Shown here in pieces: positions 1 through 8,898 of a stretch of 33,257 nucleotides of DNA. The number at the start of each line of letters is the position of its first letter. Positions within the stretch are counted from its first letter, which is position 1. The notes beneath the pieces were generated by a model. That model was not told the origin of the DNA and did no database searches. It saw only the letters and a program-made list of their open reading frames with translations. A program made the position numbers and the translations under genes. Source of the stretch: an uncultured Rhodospirillales bacterium (GTDB taxonomy: Bacteria; Pseudomonadota; Alphaproteobacteria; RF32; CAG-239); NCBI GenBank assembly GCA_902761715.1, contig CACWLK010000017.1, positions 1 to 33,257 on the forward strand. The letters are read 5' to 3'.

Positions 1-3000
1 CAGTTTTTTGCCGTCCCAATTGTAGCTGTACATACCACAGGCCGGGCAGAACTCACGTCCGCTTTCAACTTTGCCTTTTACGTTATGAACAACGCTGCGG
101 GTTTGTTCAATAGCTGCCTCATGCAAGCCGATACCGGCAATTACTTCAGGAGCATAAATCTTTTCCGGCTTAGGTTGTGGACCTTCAGGCAAATTCAAGT
201 ACCAGGTTGAACCTTCAGTTTCGCCTTTAGCATTGATTGAACCAAACCACATATACGGACTGCCGATTACACGGGTTACGCTAAATCCCGAAGAAGTTTC
301 CATATCATCATTTGGGGCAAACAAGAACGGTACTATCGCATCGTCTCTGTTAGGCAGAACGTCGGTATTGAGAGAATTTACTATTACCTGATATTCACCC
401 TCAACATCGTTATCGAGCCAAATTTGTGCGGTATCAACTTTGTTATTATTTTTATCTACTTCTACATCGACAGTAATGATTGGAGATGATACGGCATTGC
501 CTCCCGGAATTGAAGATGTAGCAATACTCATATTTTGAGCATAGACTTTTGATTTGATACCGAGATGAGTAACCGAATTTTCGCCAAGCGTAAAGTTGGT
601 TACGTTTTTAACCAAATTATTAAACTTAACAACGCCGGTACCGTCGCCGGAAATACTCAGATGATATCCGTCACCATCGATAATATCGTCAACTATCATT
701 TTGCCATTTTCAACCGCGTTCAGTGTTAATGTCGGATTATAATAATAGCCAACGATAACTTCACCTTCTTCATCAAAGACCTTAGCTTTCTGCATAAAAA
801 TGCCTTCAGCACGTTTGCCTTGAGCATCTTCAACATAGTTACCACTGATTTTTACAGTTTCACCTTTAGCATTCAAGGTAAAGTCTCTTCCTGACCAAAT
901 GGCTCCGCCTTTAGCAACACCATTTTCAGCAGAAGCCTTGGCATAATTGCCGGTAAAATTGACATTGGTTAAATTAACCGGTGCATCAATATCTTGCACC
1001 TCGGTATCAATAACTTGAGCATAATCTTCATCAGAAAAAATATCCATACCTGTATCTACATAATATCCCAAGTCTTCAGCATTGTTTTTTATATCTTCAA
1101 ATTCTTCATTAGATATTGTATTTGTATATTCTCGATATATGAGGTGAATTTTCTCATACTCATTACCTAAAGAGTCCTTAATTGATTGTAAATACTCATC
1201 ATCTGGTCGAGAGTATACTTCAATCACCTCATCAGTATCTTCATTGGTATATGTATATTTGGTTATATAGACATTGTCTATTTTTTCACGATCTACATCG
1301 TATACATTCCTTAGATATGGAGCCATGTTTTGATACCATGCTCCTCCGTAGGCAATACTATTGCCTTCAACATAGTTATTATATATATCACCGTTAATTT
1401 GTTCTATGGTACCTCTTAAGTCATAAATGGCTCCACCATACGCTTCTGGAGATTTGACATAGTTACTATAAATATCGCCATTAATCGTACCAATAGTCTC
1501 ACCATTATCAATGGCTCCGCCCTCGCCGGCCTTTCCACCATAGGCATAATTGTTAAAAATATTGCCATTAATTGTTCCGATTGTGCTACCGTTATATATA
1601 GCTCCACCATAAGCAAATGTTGAACTTTCAGCATAGTTGTCATTTATATTACCGTTAATTATACCAATTCCAGCATCATAACCAGCGTTATAAATCGCTC
1701 CGGACATAACATAACTATTATCATTTTTAACATAATTTCCAATAAAATTGCCGTTTATCTCTTCAATTGTACCGCTGTTATAGATAGCTCCCGCACAAGT
1801 GTCTACATAATTACCGATAAAATCCGCATTAATAGAGCCGATATACCTTTCACCAGCAGGTTGATATGAATTATCATAATATGAATTATAGATTGCTCCG
1901 CCCCATCGGCTATGGTTGCCGGAAATGATTGAAGCTGTGATTGAATCTATGTGATTACGATTTAAAACAGCTCCACCTTCACTTCCAGCATAGTTGTTTT
2001 CAATTTTATCAGCGACAATGGCGCCGATGGTGCCGGTTTCACTATTATAGATTGCCCCGCCTCGAGCATAATTAGATGATGTTACACTATTGTTAGAAAA
2101 TTCTGAAACGGTAATATTACCAATGGTGCCGGTATTACCGATAGCTCCGCCACGAGCATCCCGTTTGGTTGTAACATAATTGTAAACAAAGTTAGAATCA
2201 ACTATTTCATCAATAACACCGTCATTATTTACTCCGCCACCAGAACCATAGTTGCTACCACCTACATCAATATAATTGCCGATAAAGTTGCCTTTGAGCG
2301 TAACGATATAACCGGCATTGGTGGAGCCATTGTGCAATGCTCCTCCAAGCATAACAGCTCCTCCGGTAGATTTTCCGTAGTTACCTATAAAGTTGCCTTC
2401 TAAGTAGTTTATGGTACCATGGTTATCAACGGCACCTCCGTGTGAAAAAGAGCTATTTGCGCCGGTTGTTAAAACATAGTTACTGACAAAATTTCCGATA
2501 AGGGTGTCAATAATCGAGTTTGATGATGATGGTCGTGTTGTATAAACTGCACCGCCGACTGCGCTTTCGCCACCTGTGCGAACATAGTTGCCAATAAATG
2601 TGCCTGAAATGTTTTTAATTGTTGACGGAGCATAGCGATAAATTGCACCGCCACTGGTTGTGCCGTGGTTGCCAACAAAGTCAGAATCTATGTTTATGTC
2701 GCTACCGCTTTGTGATTTAGAATATACTGCGGCACCTGATGCAGATGATATTCCGCTAAAAAGCTGTCCAGTTATATCCGCGGTCGGACCGTTAACACGG
2801 GTTGAGGTTTCGGTGTAATCATCGGGTTTGTTATAGGTATAATAAAAAGTTTGTTCACCGATAGTTACGGCTGTTCCTTCGCTGTCCGACCAAGAGATCT
2901 TTGGTCCGGTCAGATTGTTCAAAGAATCTACCCTGACATCATAAGCTATTGCCGGCGCAGACAAAAACGTTGAACTCAATAACGCAACCATAACTGATGA

Positions 3001-3012
3001 CAGGCTTTTCAT
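1..3012 (-). CDS. Autotransporter adhesin with Pmp-like GGA(I/V/L)/FxxN repeats (3' end outside window)
   Basis: The frame is open from ATG at 3012 to base 1 (1004 codons), so the C-terminus is off the window. An AGGTG ribosome site precedes the ATG. Residues 1-23 are a Sec signal peptide ending APAIA. Residues about 90-565 are a tandem array in which GGAIY/GGAVY/GGAIDN-type motifs alternate with FIGN, FVSN or IYNN motifs, about 15-17 in all, linked by segments like GTIGTINGDI. This is the pattern of the Chlamydia polymorphic membrane protein repeat, expected to form a surface beta-helix. Residues about 565-675 are an acidic non-repeat insertion, then one more GGAIW repeat. Near residue 950 comes APEVIAGIGLHEAAIEQTRS, like the linker before a type V autotransporter barrel, followed by CPAC. 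Inferred role: adhesion or surface variation. The barrel itself is not seen. Confidence 0.85.
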   Translation of the reverse strand, partial: MKSLSSVMVALLSSTFLSAPAIAYDVRVDSLNNLTGPKISWSDSEGTAVTIGEQTFYYTYNKPDDYTETSTRVNGPTADITGQLFSGISSASGAAVYSKSQSGSDINIDSDFVGNHGTTSGGAIYRYAPSTIKNISGTFIGNYVRTGGESAVGGAVYTTRPSSSNSIIDTLIGNFVSNYVLTTGANSSFSHGGAVDNHGTINYLEGNFIGNYGKSTGGAVMLGGALHNGSTNAGYIVTLKGNFIGNYIDVGGSNYGSGGGVNNDGVIDEIVDSNFVYNYVTTKRDARGGAIGNTGTIGNITVSEFSNNSVTSSNYARGGAIYNSETGTIGAIVADKIENNYAGSEGGAVLNRNHIDSITASIISGNHSRWGGAIYNSYYDNSYQPAGERYIGSINADFIGNYVDTCAGAIYNSGTIEEINGNFIGNYVKNDNSYVMSGAIYNAGYDAGIGIINGNINDNYAESSTFAYGGAIYNGSTIGTINGNIFNNYAYGGKAGEGGAIDNGETIGTINGDIYSNYVKSPEAYGGAIYDLRGTIEQINGDIYNNYVEGNSIAYGGAWYQNMAPYLRNVYDVDREKIDNVYITKYTYTNEDTDEVIEVYSRPDDEYLQSIKDSLGNEYEKIHLIYREYTNTISNEEFEDIKNNAEDLGYYVDTGMDIFSDEDYAQVIDTEVQDIDAPVNLTNVNFTGNYAKASAENGVAKGGAIWSGRDFTLNAKGETVKISGNYVEDAQGKRAEGIFMQKAKVFDEEGEVIVGYYYNPTLTLNAVENGKMIVDDIIDGDGYHLSISGDGTGVVKFNNLVKNVTNFTLGENSVTHLGIKSKVYAQNMSIATSSIPGGNAVSSPIITVDVEVDKNNNKVDTAQIWLDNDVEGEYQVIVNSLNTDVLPNRDDAIVPFLFAPNDDMETSSGFSVTRVIGSPYMWFGSINAKGETEGSTWYLNLPEGPQPKPEKIYAPEVIAGIGLHEAAIEQTRSVVHNVKGKVESGREFCPACGMYSYNWDGKKL

Positions 3013-3091
3013 AACACACCTCACGATTTTAGACTATAATCTATGGTACAATATACCTGTTTAACTGTTAAAATTGCTTTAATTTCCAACA

Positions 3092-3121
3092 AAAAACCGC
3101 CCTCTTCCGAGCGCGGTTTTT
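3092..3121 (-). terminator. Rho-independent terminator, usable on both strands
   Basis: A 9-bp stem (AAAAACCGC with GCGGTTTTT) encloses a 12-nt loop, with T runs on either strand. It lies just past the stop of the 76-residue gene (minus) and before the autotransporter promoter region, so it should isolate the adhesin gene from upstream transcription. Confidence 0.8.
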
Positions 3122-3145
3122 ATCCGAATACATAAAAATCACATT

Positions 3146-3376
3146 TCAAGCAACCGCACCGGCGCAACTGAAAGTCTGACCATTCCAAACCATGCCGACA
3201 ATCTTCTTTGCTGTGGTACGCATGTAGCACAACTCCACTTCATCGCCAACTTGCGGAATGCCGTTCTTTTTCTGCCAGCTAAAACGTGTGATACCACCGG
3301 TCTCATCACGTGCGGTCAAATTGAGCTTGTCTTCTGAAACATTGCTCACTTTTTGAACAATTACTTTGATTTTCAT
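3146..3376 (-). CDS. Small protein of unknown function, 76 aa
   Basis: I do not recognise this family. The protein begins MKIKVIVQKV and reads as alternating short hydrophobic strands (IKVIVQKV, KLNLTARDE, EVELCYM, VGMVWNG) without signal peptide or membrane segment, compatible with a small cytoplasmic beta-barrel such as an OB or SH3-like fold; that is inference. It has two cysteines (in ELCYM and FSCAG) and a C-terminal AGAVA. It is flanked by its own strong promoter (3426-3454) and a terminator (3092-3121), so it looks like a free-standing, well-expressed gene rather than an operon tail. No clear Shine-Dalgarno sequence precedes the ATG. Confidence 0.7.
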   Translation of the reverse strand: MKIKVIVQKVSNVSEDKLNLTARDETGGITRFSWQKKNGIPQVGDEVELCYMRTTAKKIVGMVWNGQTFSCAGAVA

Positions 3377-3425
3377 AAGTTTAAGTAAATTTGATAGTTA
3401 ATAAATAATATGAACTGCACCCAAA

Positions 3426-3454
3426 CTTATACAAAAAATTAAACTCAAAGTCAA
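3426..3454 (-). promoter_or_regulatory. Sigma-70-type promoter for the 76-aa gene
   Basis: On the minus strand TTGACT (3454-3449) and TATAAG (3431-3426) are separated by exactly 17 bp. Transcription would start near 3419, giving a leader of about 43 nt. The promoter begins ten bases past the era stop codon. Confidence 0.7.
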
Positions 3455-3463
3455 GTCCGCAGA

Positions 3464-4378
3464 CTATGCGTTATAGTTAAGCCCCCAATCGCTGTACCTT
3501 GCCGGATCATCGCCCCAGTTTTCTCGTACTTTAACATACAAAAACAAATGAATACGACATTCCAACATCTCTTCCAGCTCACGACGAGCCTTTTCACCGA
3601 TTTTCTTAATCATCTGTCCGCCCTGCCCGATAATAATTTTCTTTTGTCCTTCTCTCTCGACATAAATTGTCATCTCCGCCCGAACCGAGTTGTCATCACG
3701 GCGCTGCCACAATTCAGGCTCTACCGTCAACGCATACGGAATTTCTTGTTGCAACATCAAAAACAATTTTTCTCTGACAACTTCTGCCGCAAGCAACTTC
3801 AACGGCATATCCGACATCTGCTCTTCGGGATAATACCACGGAGATTCAGGCAAGTTATCAGCCAAATATTTATACAATTCATCAATATTTTCTCTGGTAG
3901 TTGCCGAAATCATAAATGTCTCAACAAATTTTCCGGCTTCATTAATTTCCGCCGCCAAAGGTAATAATTTATTTTTTGCCACTGTATCAATTTTGTTTAA
4001 AACCAATACTGTAGGGCGCGTCTGTTTATTTAATTCTTCAATTATCGCTTTAGTTTCCGGATCAAAACCGCGCTTGGCATCCACCACCAAAACCAAAATA
4101 TCTCCGTCTTTGGCACCGCCCCACGCCGAAGCAACCATGGAACGATCAAGTCTGCGCTTAGGCTTAAAAATCCCCGGTGTATCCTGAAAAATTATCTGCG
4201 TATTTTCAAAAATACCAATCCCCTTAATTGTCGTTCTGGTCGTCTGCGCCTTTGGACTTACAATAGAAACCTTAGATCCGGCAAAATCGTTGGTAATAGT
4301 TGACTTGCCCGCATTGGGAGCCCCCAACAGAGTAACAAAACCGCATCGTGTCATCATTTTGTTATTTTCTGTGGCCAT
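3464..4378 (-). CDS. era: GTPase Era
   Basis: Era is a GTPase with a KH domain that binds the 3' end of 16S rRNA during 30S maturation. With the start at 4378 the protein has 304 residues. It shows G1 GAPNAGKST (19-27), G3 DTPG (66-69), G4 NKID (128-131), a G5-like SAT, and a C-terminal KH domain with the GQGGQMIKKIG loop. A longer frame opens at 4417, but the ATG at 4378 has a GGAAGAG ribosome site and begins where Era homologues begin. It overlaps the 3' end of rnc by 17 bases, so the two are translationally coupled. Last gene of the rpoZ-era operon. Confidence 0.97.
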   Translation of the reverse strand: MATENNKMMTRCGFVTLLGAPNAGKSTITNDFAGSKVSIVSPKAQTTRTTIKGIGIFENTQIIFQDTPGIFKPKRRLDRSMVASAWGGAKDGDILVLVVDAKRGFDPETKAIIEELNKQTRPTVLVLNKIDTVAKNKLLPLAAEINEAGKFVETFMISATTRENIDELYKYLADNLPESPWYYPEEQMSDMPLKLLAAEVVREKLFLMLQQEIPYALTVEPELWQRRDDNSVRAEMTIYVEREGQKKIIIGQGGQMIKKIGEKARRELEEMLECRIHLFLYVKVRENWGDDPARYSDWGLNYNA

Positions 4379-5030
4379 ACTGCTCTTCCAATTCTCGTAA
4401 AAGTTTTTTTGCCGCATATTGTTCGGCTATTTTTTTGTTATGCCCCTGACCTACAGCCTCTCCGTGTCCGTCAATCGAAACTTTCATAAAAAACTGCGGG
4501 TTATGCTCGCTTCCCTCACGTTTAAGCTCAGTATATGTTGGTGTCTGCCAACCTTTTCCGTGTGCAAACTCTTGCAACGAAGTTTTTGCATCTTTCGGCG
4601 GTCTGGTATGCGTATTGATCAACCCGCTCCAATGTTTTTGCACAAACTCAATTGCAACCTCGCTGCCGGCATCTAAAAAAATTGCACCGATAATTGCTTC
4701 GCCGACATCACACAGAACATTATCATTGTGCTGAATATCAATGCCCTCTGCTCTGATATATTTGTCAATGCCCATATACAAAACAATTTCGGCAACAGTT
4801 TCTTTGCACACCAACGCCATAAAACGTTGCGATAAACTCCCCTCCGGTTCGGTCGGAAACATTTTATAGAGCAACCACGCTACAGAAATCCCCAACACCC
4901 TGTCGCCCAAAAACTCAAGTCGCTCATAATTCTGCGCCAAATCGCCGGTAATACTCGTATGAGTAATTGCCTGCTCCAACAGATGTTTGTTCTTAAAAGA
5001 GTAACCTAAAATTTGTTCTAACTTATCCAT
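4362..5030 (-). CDS. rnc: Ribonuclease III
   Basis: RNase III cleaves double-stranded RNA, including the 30S rRNA precursor. The 222-residue protein has the signature ERLEFLGD with metal-binding E39 and D43, the second acidic pair D108/E111 in DVGEAIIGAIFLD, and a C-terminal double-stranded RNA-binding domain (about 150-218, ending in the KIAEQYAAKKLL helix). Length is normal. It lies 14 bases after lepB and overlaps era, the usual order in alphaproteobacteria. Confidence 0.97.
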   Translation of the reverse strand: MDKLEQILGYSFKNKHLLEQAITHTSITGDLAQNYERLEFLGDRVLGISVAWLLYKMFPTEPEGSLSQRFMALVCKETVAEIVLYMGIDKYIRAEGIDIQHNDNVLCDVGEAIIGAIFLDAGSEVAIEFVQKHWSGLINTHTRPPKDAKTSLQEFAHGKGWQTPTYTELKREGSEHNPQFFMKVSIDGHGEAVGQGHNKKIAEQYAAKKLLRELEEQYGHRK

Positions 5031-5044
5031 TTTCTCGTGCCATA

Positions 5045-5776
5045 TTACGAAATTTTATTAAACAATCTTCTCCAACGAATTTTTTTGCCCCAAGTCCATG
5101 GTTTTAGCCAAGATCCCTCATCAGGATCATATGAAAAGAACAATATTCTGGCTTTGCCGACCAAATTTTCAAACGGCACAAATCCTACATGAATACGGCT
5201 GTCATCTGAGCGATCACGATTATCCCCCATCACAAAATAGCTGTTTTCCGGCACAGTAACTTCTTCAAAATTGTCTTCACCTTCATTATCCGATATTTCC
5301 AAAATATCGTGTTTTACGCCGTTGGGAAGAGTTTCATCATACTGATGAAAACGCTCCGCATACCCGAAATTATTTCTCAATACAAAATTCTCTTTTTCTT
5401 CTCTCGGCAACTCAACATCATTTATAAACAATCTTCCGTCTACCAGTTTAATTTTATCTCCGGGACGTCCGATAATTCTTTTTATAAAATCTGTTCGATT
5501 ATCTTGAGGATATTTAAACACAACCACATCACCGACTTGCGGTTCATCGGCCCAGATACGTCCTGACCACAGCGGCATGCTGAACGGCAGAGAATGTTTT
5601 GAATACCCGTAAGTATACTTGCTGACAAAAAGAAAATCACCGACATACAAATTCGGGTACATTGAACCTGACGGAATTTTAAACGGTTCAAACAAAAAAC
5701 TTCTAATAAACATTGCAATTAAAATTGCATAAATAATCGTTTTTATCGTTTCTGACCAACTTTCTTTTTCTTCCAT
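5045..5776 (-). CDS. lepB: Signal peptidase I
   Basis: LepB removes signal peptides from exported proteins at the periplasmic face of the inner membrane. The 243-residue protein has one N-terminal membrane segment (about 10-28), the catalytic serine in PSGSM (S38), the catalytic lysine in DFIKRIIGRPGDK (K99), and the C-terminal box GDNRDRSDDSR. It is a compact single-span form. The ATG has AGGAT upstream, and the gene follows acpS by 11 bases in the operon. Substrates in this window would include the autotransporter, the DacA-like protein and the outer-membrane barrel protein. Confidence 0.96.
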   Translation of the reverse strand: MEEKESWSETIKTIIYAILIAMFIRSFLFEPFKIPSGSMYPNLYVGDFLFVSKYTYGYSKHSLPFSMPLWSGRIWADEPQVGDVVVFKYPQDNRTDFIKRIIGRPGDKIKLVDGRLFINDVELPREEKENFVLRNNFGYAERFHQYDETLPNGVKHDILEISDNEGEDNFEEVTVPENSYFVMGDNRDRSDDSRIHVGFVPFENLVGKARILFFSYDPDEGSWLKPWTWGKKIRWRRLFNKIS

Positions 5777-5787
5777 AGTATCCTCAC

Positions 5788-6174
5788 TTATTTTTCAATA
5801 ATTACAACTGCCTGTGCAAATGGAAAATCATCGGACAGGCTCACAAAAAATTTTTTACCTTCTAACTTGTCGGCAATCTCTTGTGCGCGACCGCTCACAT
5901 TAAGAACAGGCTTGCCCAAATCATCATGCAAGACTTCTATATCCGACATTTTAATTCCGTCAATAAACCCTGTTCCCAAAGCCTTAACAAAAGCTTCTTT
6001 TGCCGCAAAAAGCTTAGCAACATCGGCAACATACTGTTTTGAATTTTTAACATTTGCGAGTTCGCTTTTTTCTGCTTCACTGCAAGCCCTATCTACAAAG
6101 CGCCCGCCATGTTTTTGCACAGCCTCGGCAATTCGTTCAATGTTGCATATATCACACCCCAAACCGACTATCAT
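5788..6174 (-). CDS. acpS: Holo-[acyl-carrier-protein] synthase
   Basis: AcpS moves 4'-phosphopantetheine from CoA onto acyl carrier protein, activating it for fatty-acid synthesis. The 128-residue protein has the N-terminal GLGCDICNIERI, with Mg-binding D8, and the second motif AAKEAFVKALGTG, with E60. Both are intact and the length is typical. Its ATG overlaps the stop of the DUF2062 gene (ATGA), and lepB follows after 11 bases. Confidence 0.96.
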   Translation of the reverse strand: MIVGLGCDICNIERIAEAVQKHGGRFVDRACSEAEKSELANVKNSKQYVADVAKLFAAKEAFVKALGTGFIDGIKMSDIEVLHDDLGKPVLNVSGRAQEIADKLEGKKFFVSLSDDFPFAQAVVIIEK

Positions 6175-6725
6175 TTAGAGACTTTCCCTTTTTTATTCAT
6201 AATTTTCAGCAACCCGTTCTTAACGAGATAATATGTAACAATCCACGCCACGATATAATAAGGAATACACCCCACCAACATTGGGAAAAACACCGGCCAT
6301 ACATCACTGGCAAAACCTGAAAAATCAAAACTTATTACCGCATGCATTGATTTTTCAAAAACGTGCAGAAAAGACACATTCATTGTCCCGTCATAACCCA
6401 AAAACCAACGCCCGGTATAAAACACCGAAACCCAAATAATCGGAAAAGTCCATGGGTTCCCCATAGCTGTTCCCAAGGCGCTTGCCAACACATTTCCTCG
6501 GCACAAAAAAGCAGTTATCGCAGCCAGCACAAAATGCAACCCGACAAACGGCGTAAACGAAACTGCCACGCCACAGGCCACACCAGCCGCTATTGCTCGA
6601 GGAGAATTTCCCAATCGGCTCAATCTTAACCCCAGGTATTTAACATACTTTTTCCAGCCGATAGTCGGCCATACATATGATTTCAGTCGTTGCAAAAAAG
6701 TCGGTTTTTGTTTTCTTTTAAACAC
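6171..6725 (-). CDS. DUF2062 inner-membrane protein
   Basis: This is a DUF2062 family protein of 184 residues. After a basic N-terminus it has GVAVSFTPFVGLHFVLAAI and GTAMGNPWTFPIIW, the two conserved blocks of the family, with two to four hydrophobic segments (about 50-75, 85-110, 150-175). Its function is unknown; members lie near rel and acpS in many alphaproteobacteria. The start is GTG at 6725, supported by GGGGAT about eight bases upstream; no better ATG is available. Its stop overlaps the acpS start by four bases. Confidence 0.88.
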   Translation of the reverse strand: MFKRKQKPTFLQRLKSYVWPTIGWKKYVKYLGLRLSRLGNSPRAIAAGVACGVAVSFTPFVGLHFVLAAITAFLCRGNVLASALGTAMGNPWTFPIIWVSVFYTGRWFLGYDGTMNVSFLHVFEKSMHAVISFDFSGFASDVWPVFFPMLVGCIPYYIVAWIVTYYLVKNGLLKIMNKKGKVSK

Positions 6726-6735
6726 TACCTATCCC

Positions 6736-8874
6736 CTAATTTGCGCGGGCAACATAGCTTACTGCCTTGCATGATTTCAACGAAGCTATAATTTCATCTA
6801 ATTGTTGAACATTTTTAACGTCCAAGTCCAACATAATCTCAAAATAGCTGACTGTTCTGTAGACAATATTAAGATTTGAAATATTAGTATTATGTCTTGC
6901 CATAATATTGGAAATCTCGCCCAAACTGCCGGGTTCATTGGATAACATAATCTTTAAGCGACCGATATATGTCTCAGTTTCATCCATCTTGCCCCACGAA
7001 ATATCCAACCAACGCTCCGGCTCTTTGGAATACTTTTCCAGCACCTTACAATCAATTGTATGAACCGCTACGCCTTTTCCGGTTGTAACAATACCTACAA
7101 TTCTATCTCCGGGCAACGGGTGGCAACAGCCGGCAAAATGCATAGCCATACCCGGAATCAGCCCCTCAATTTGTAAAGGATTTTGGGCTTTTTTCTTACT
7201 TTTCTTAAAAGCAGGAACCTTAATCGCCTGAACGACTTTTTCCAGCTTAGATTGTTTATAAGCTGGATAAACCGCCTTCATTACATCCCAACCGGTAATC
7301 AACCCCTCACCGACCTTGGCATAGAGATCACTGATTGATTCGGCATCAAAATTCGGCAATACATTAACCAAATTCTTTTCCGAAAATTCCAGATTTTCTC
7401 CTTTGAACAGTTTTTCCAGAATTTCTTGCCCGAGCACAATAAATTGGTCACGTTTATTGGCTCTTACATAACGCCTTATGGCCGCCTTTGCTTTTCCGGT
7501 TACCACAAAACGTTCCCATTCGGTTGACGGATGTTGTGCTTTTGATGTCAACACTTCAACCTGATCACCGTTTTGCAACACGGTTCTTAGCGGTCTTATC
7601 TCGCCATTAATCTTAGCTCCGACACAAGTATCACCAACTGACGAATGCACGGCATATGCAAAATCAACCGGCGTAGAATTAATCGGCAACCCAATCAAAT
7701 CCCCTTTTGGTGTAAAACAGAACACTTGATCATTATACATCTCAAGCTTAGTATTTTCCAAAAACTCTTCCGGATTTGATGCCTGATCCAAAATTTCCAA
7801 CAACTCGCGTATCCAGCGGAAATTCTTTCCTTCTGCCTTTTGACCTTGTTTATAAGCCCAGTGCGCTGCCACGCCTTTTTCGGCAATCTCATGCATTTCA
7901 TATGTGCGGATTTGAATTTCAATCCTTGTATTTTCCGGACCGATTACACCGGTATGCAATGAACGATACCCGTTAGGTTTAGGTGTCGAAATATAATCCT
8001 TAAACCTGCGCGGCACCATATGATATTTGCTGTGCACAATACCAAGCGCCTGATAGCAGGTTGCAATGTCTTCAACACAAATTCTAAAAGCCATAATATC
8101 CGAGAGTTGCTCAAATGATGCATTTTTCTGCTGCATTTTGCGCCAAATGGAATACGGTGTTTTTTCGCGTCCGGTAACCACACACTTAACGCCGTTTTCT
8201 TCCATATCTTTTTTCAGTGCATCAATAATCTTCGGAACAATATCACTGCCTTTCTCACGCAAAAAATTCAATCGTGCTACAATTGAATCATGCGCATCTT
8301 TATACAATTCCCTAAAAGCCAACTCCTCCAACTCGCTTTTGACTTCCTGCATACCTATACGCTCCGCCAAAGGAGCATAAATATCCAAGGTTTCGCGAGC
8401 AATACGAGTTCTCTTTTCAGGCTTCAGAAAATTAAGTGTACGCATATTATGCAGTCTGTCTGCCAATTTAATCAGCAAAACTCGAATATCTTCCGACATT
8501 GCTAATAGTAACTTACGGAAATTTTCTGCCTGTTTGGTATAAACCGACTTCTGCTCAATCATTGCCAATTTAGTCAGTCCGTCAACCAATGCTGCAACCT
8601 GATCTCCAAACAGAGAGCGCACTTCCTCAATTGTCGTATCTGTATCTTCTACTGTATCATGTAAAAGACCGGCAATAACCGAATTACAGTCCAATTTAAA
8701 CTTGGTCAGAATACCGGCAACTTCAACCGGATGTGAATAATATGGGTCACCCGATGCACGCAACTGTGCACCGTGTTTTTTCATGGCAAATACATACGCC
8801 CGGTTCAACGCATCTTCATCTGCGTCCGGATCATAAGATTTTACCAACTCCACTAATTCATATTGTCGTAACAT
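6736..8874 (-). CDS. rsh: Bifunctional (p)ppGpp synthetase/hydrolase (RelA/SpoT homologue)
   Basis: This protein makes and degrades the stringent-response alarmone (p)ppGpp. In 712 residues it has an intact HD hydrolase domain (YYSHPVEV near 48, HDTVEDTD at 72-79), the synthetase domain with RFKDYISTPKPNGYRSLHT and EIQIRTYEMHEIAEKGVAAHW, a TGS domain (about 385-445), the conserved-cysteine region HFAGCCHPLPGDR, and a C-terminal ACT domain. RFKD is the form found in bifunctional Rel rather than the EFDD form of synthetase-only RelA. Both activities are therefore expected. It is the only such enzyme in the window and is co-transcribed with rpoZ, whose product can mediate ppGpp effects on RNA polymerase in other proteobacteria. 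Confidence 0.96.
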   Translation of the reverse strand: MLRQYELVELVKSYDPDADEDALNRAYVFAMKKHGAQLRASGDPYYSHPVEVAGILTKFKLDCNSVIAGLLHDTVEDTDTTIEEVRSLFGDQVAALVDGLTKLAMIEQKSVYTKQAENFRKLLLAMSEDIRVLLIKLADRLHNMRTLNFLKPEKRTRIARETLDIYAPLAERIGMQEVKSELEELAFRELYKDAHDSIVARLNFLREKGSDIVPKIIDALKKDMEENGVKCVVTGREKTPYSIWRKMQQKNASFEQLSDIMAFRICVEDIATCYQALGIVHSKYHMVPRRFKDYISTPKPNGYRSLHTGVIGPENTRIEIQIRTYEMHEIAEKGVAAHWAYKQGQKAEGKNFRWIRELLEILDQASNPEEFLENTKLEMYNDQVFCFTPKGDLIGLPINSTPVDFAYAVHSSVGDTCVGAKINGEIRPLRTVLQNGDQVEVLTSKAQHPSTEWERFVVTGKAKAAIRRYVRANKRDQFIVLGQEILEKLFKGENLEFSEKNLVNVLPNFDAESISDLYAKVGEGLITGWDVMKAVYPAYKQSKLEKVVQAIKVPAFKKSKKKAQNPLQIEGLIPGMAMHFAGCCHPLPGDRIVGIVTTGKGVAVHTIDCKVLEKYSKEPERWLDISWGKMDETETYIGRLKIMLSNEPGSLGEISNIMARHNTNISNLNIVYRTVSYFEIMLDLDVKNVQQLDEIIASLKSCKAVSYVARAN

Positions 8875-8898
8875 CCGGTTTTATTGCCTTTTTCTTAA

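Noticed and set aside
1182..2678. Short frames within the autotransporter region
   Set aside because: They are other-frame readings of repetitive DNA; the long minus-strand frame with signal peptide and repeats explains the region.
4379..4417. Longer Era start at 4417
   Set aside because: It would add 13 residues absent from Era homologues and lacks a ribosome site; 4378 has GGAAGAG.
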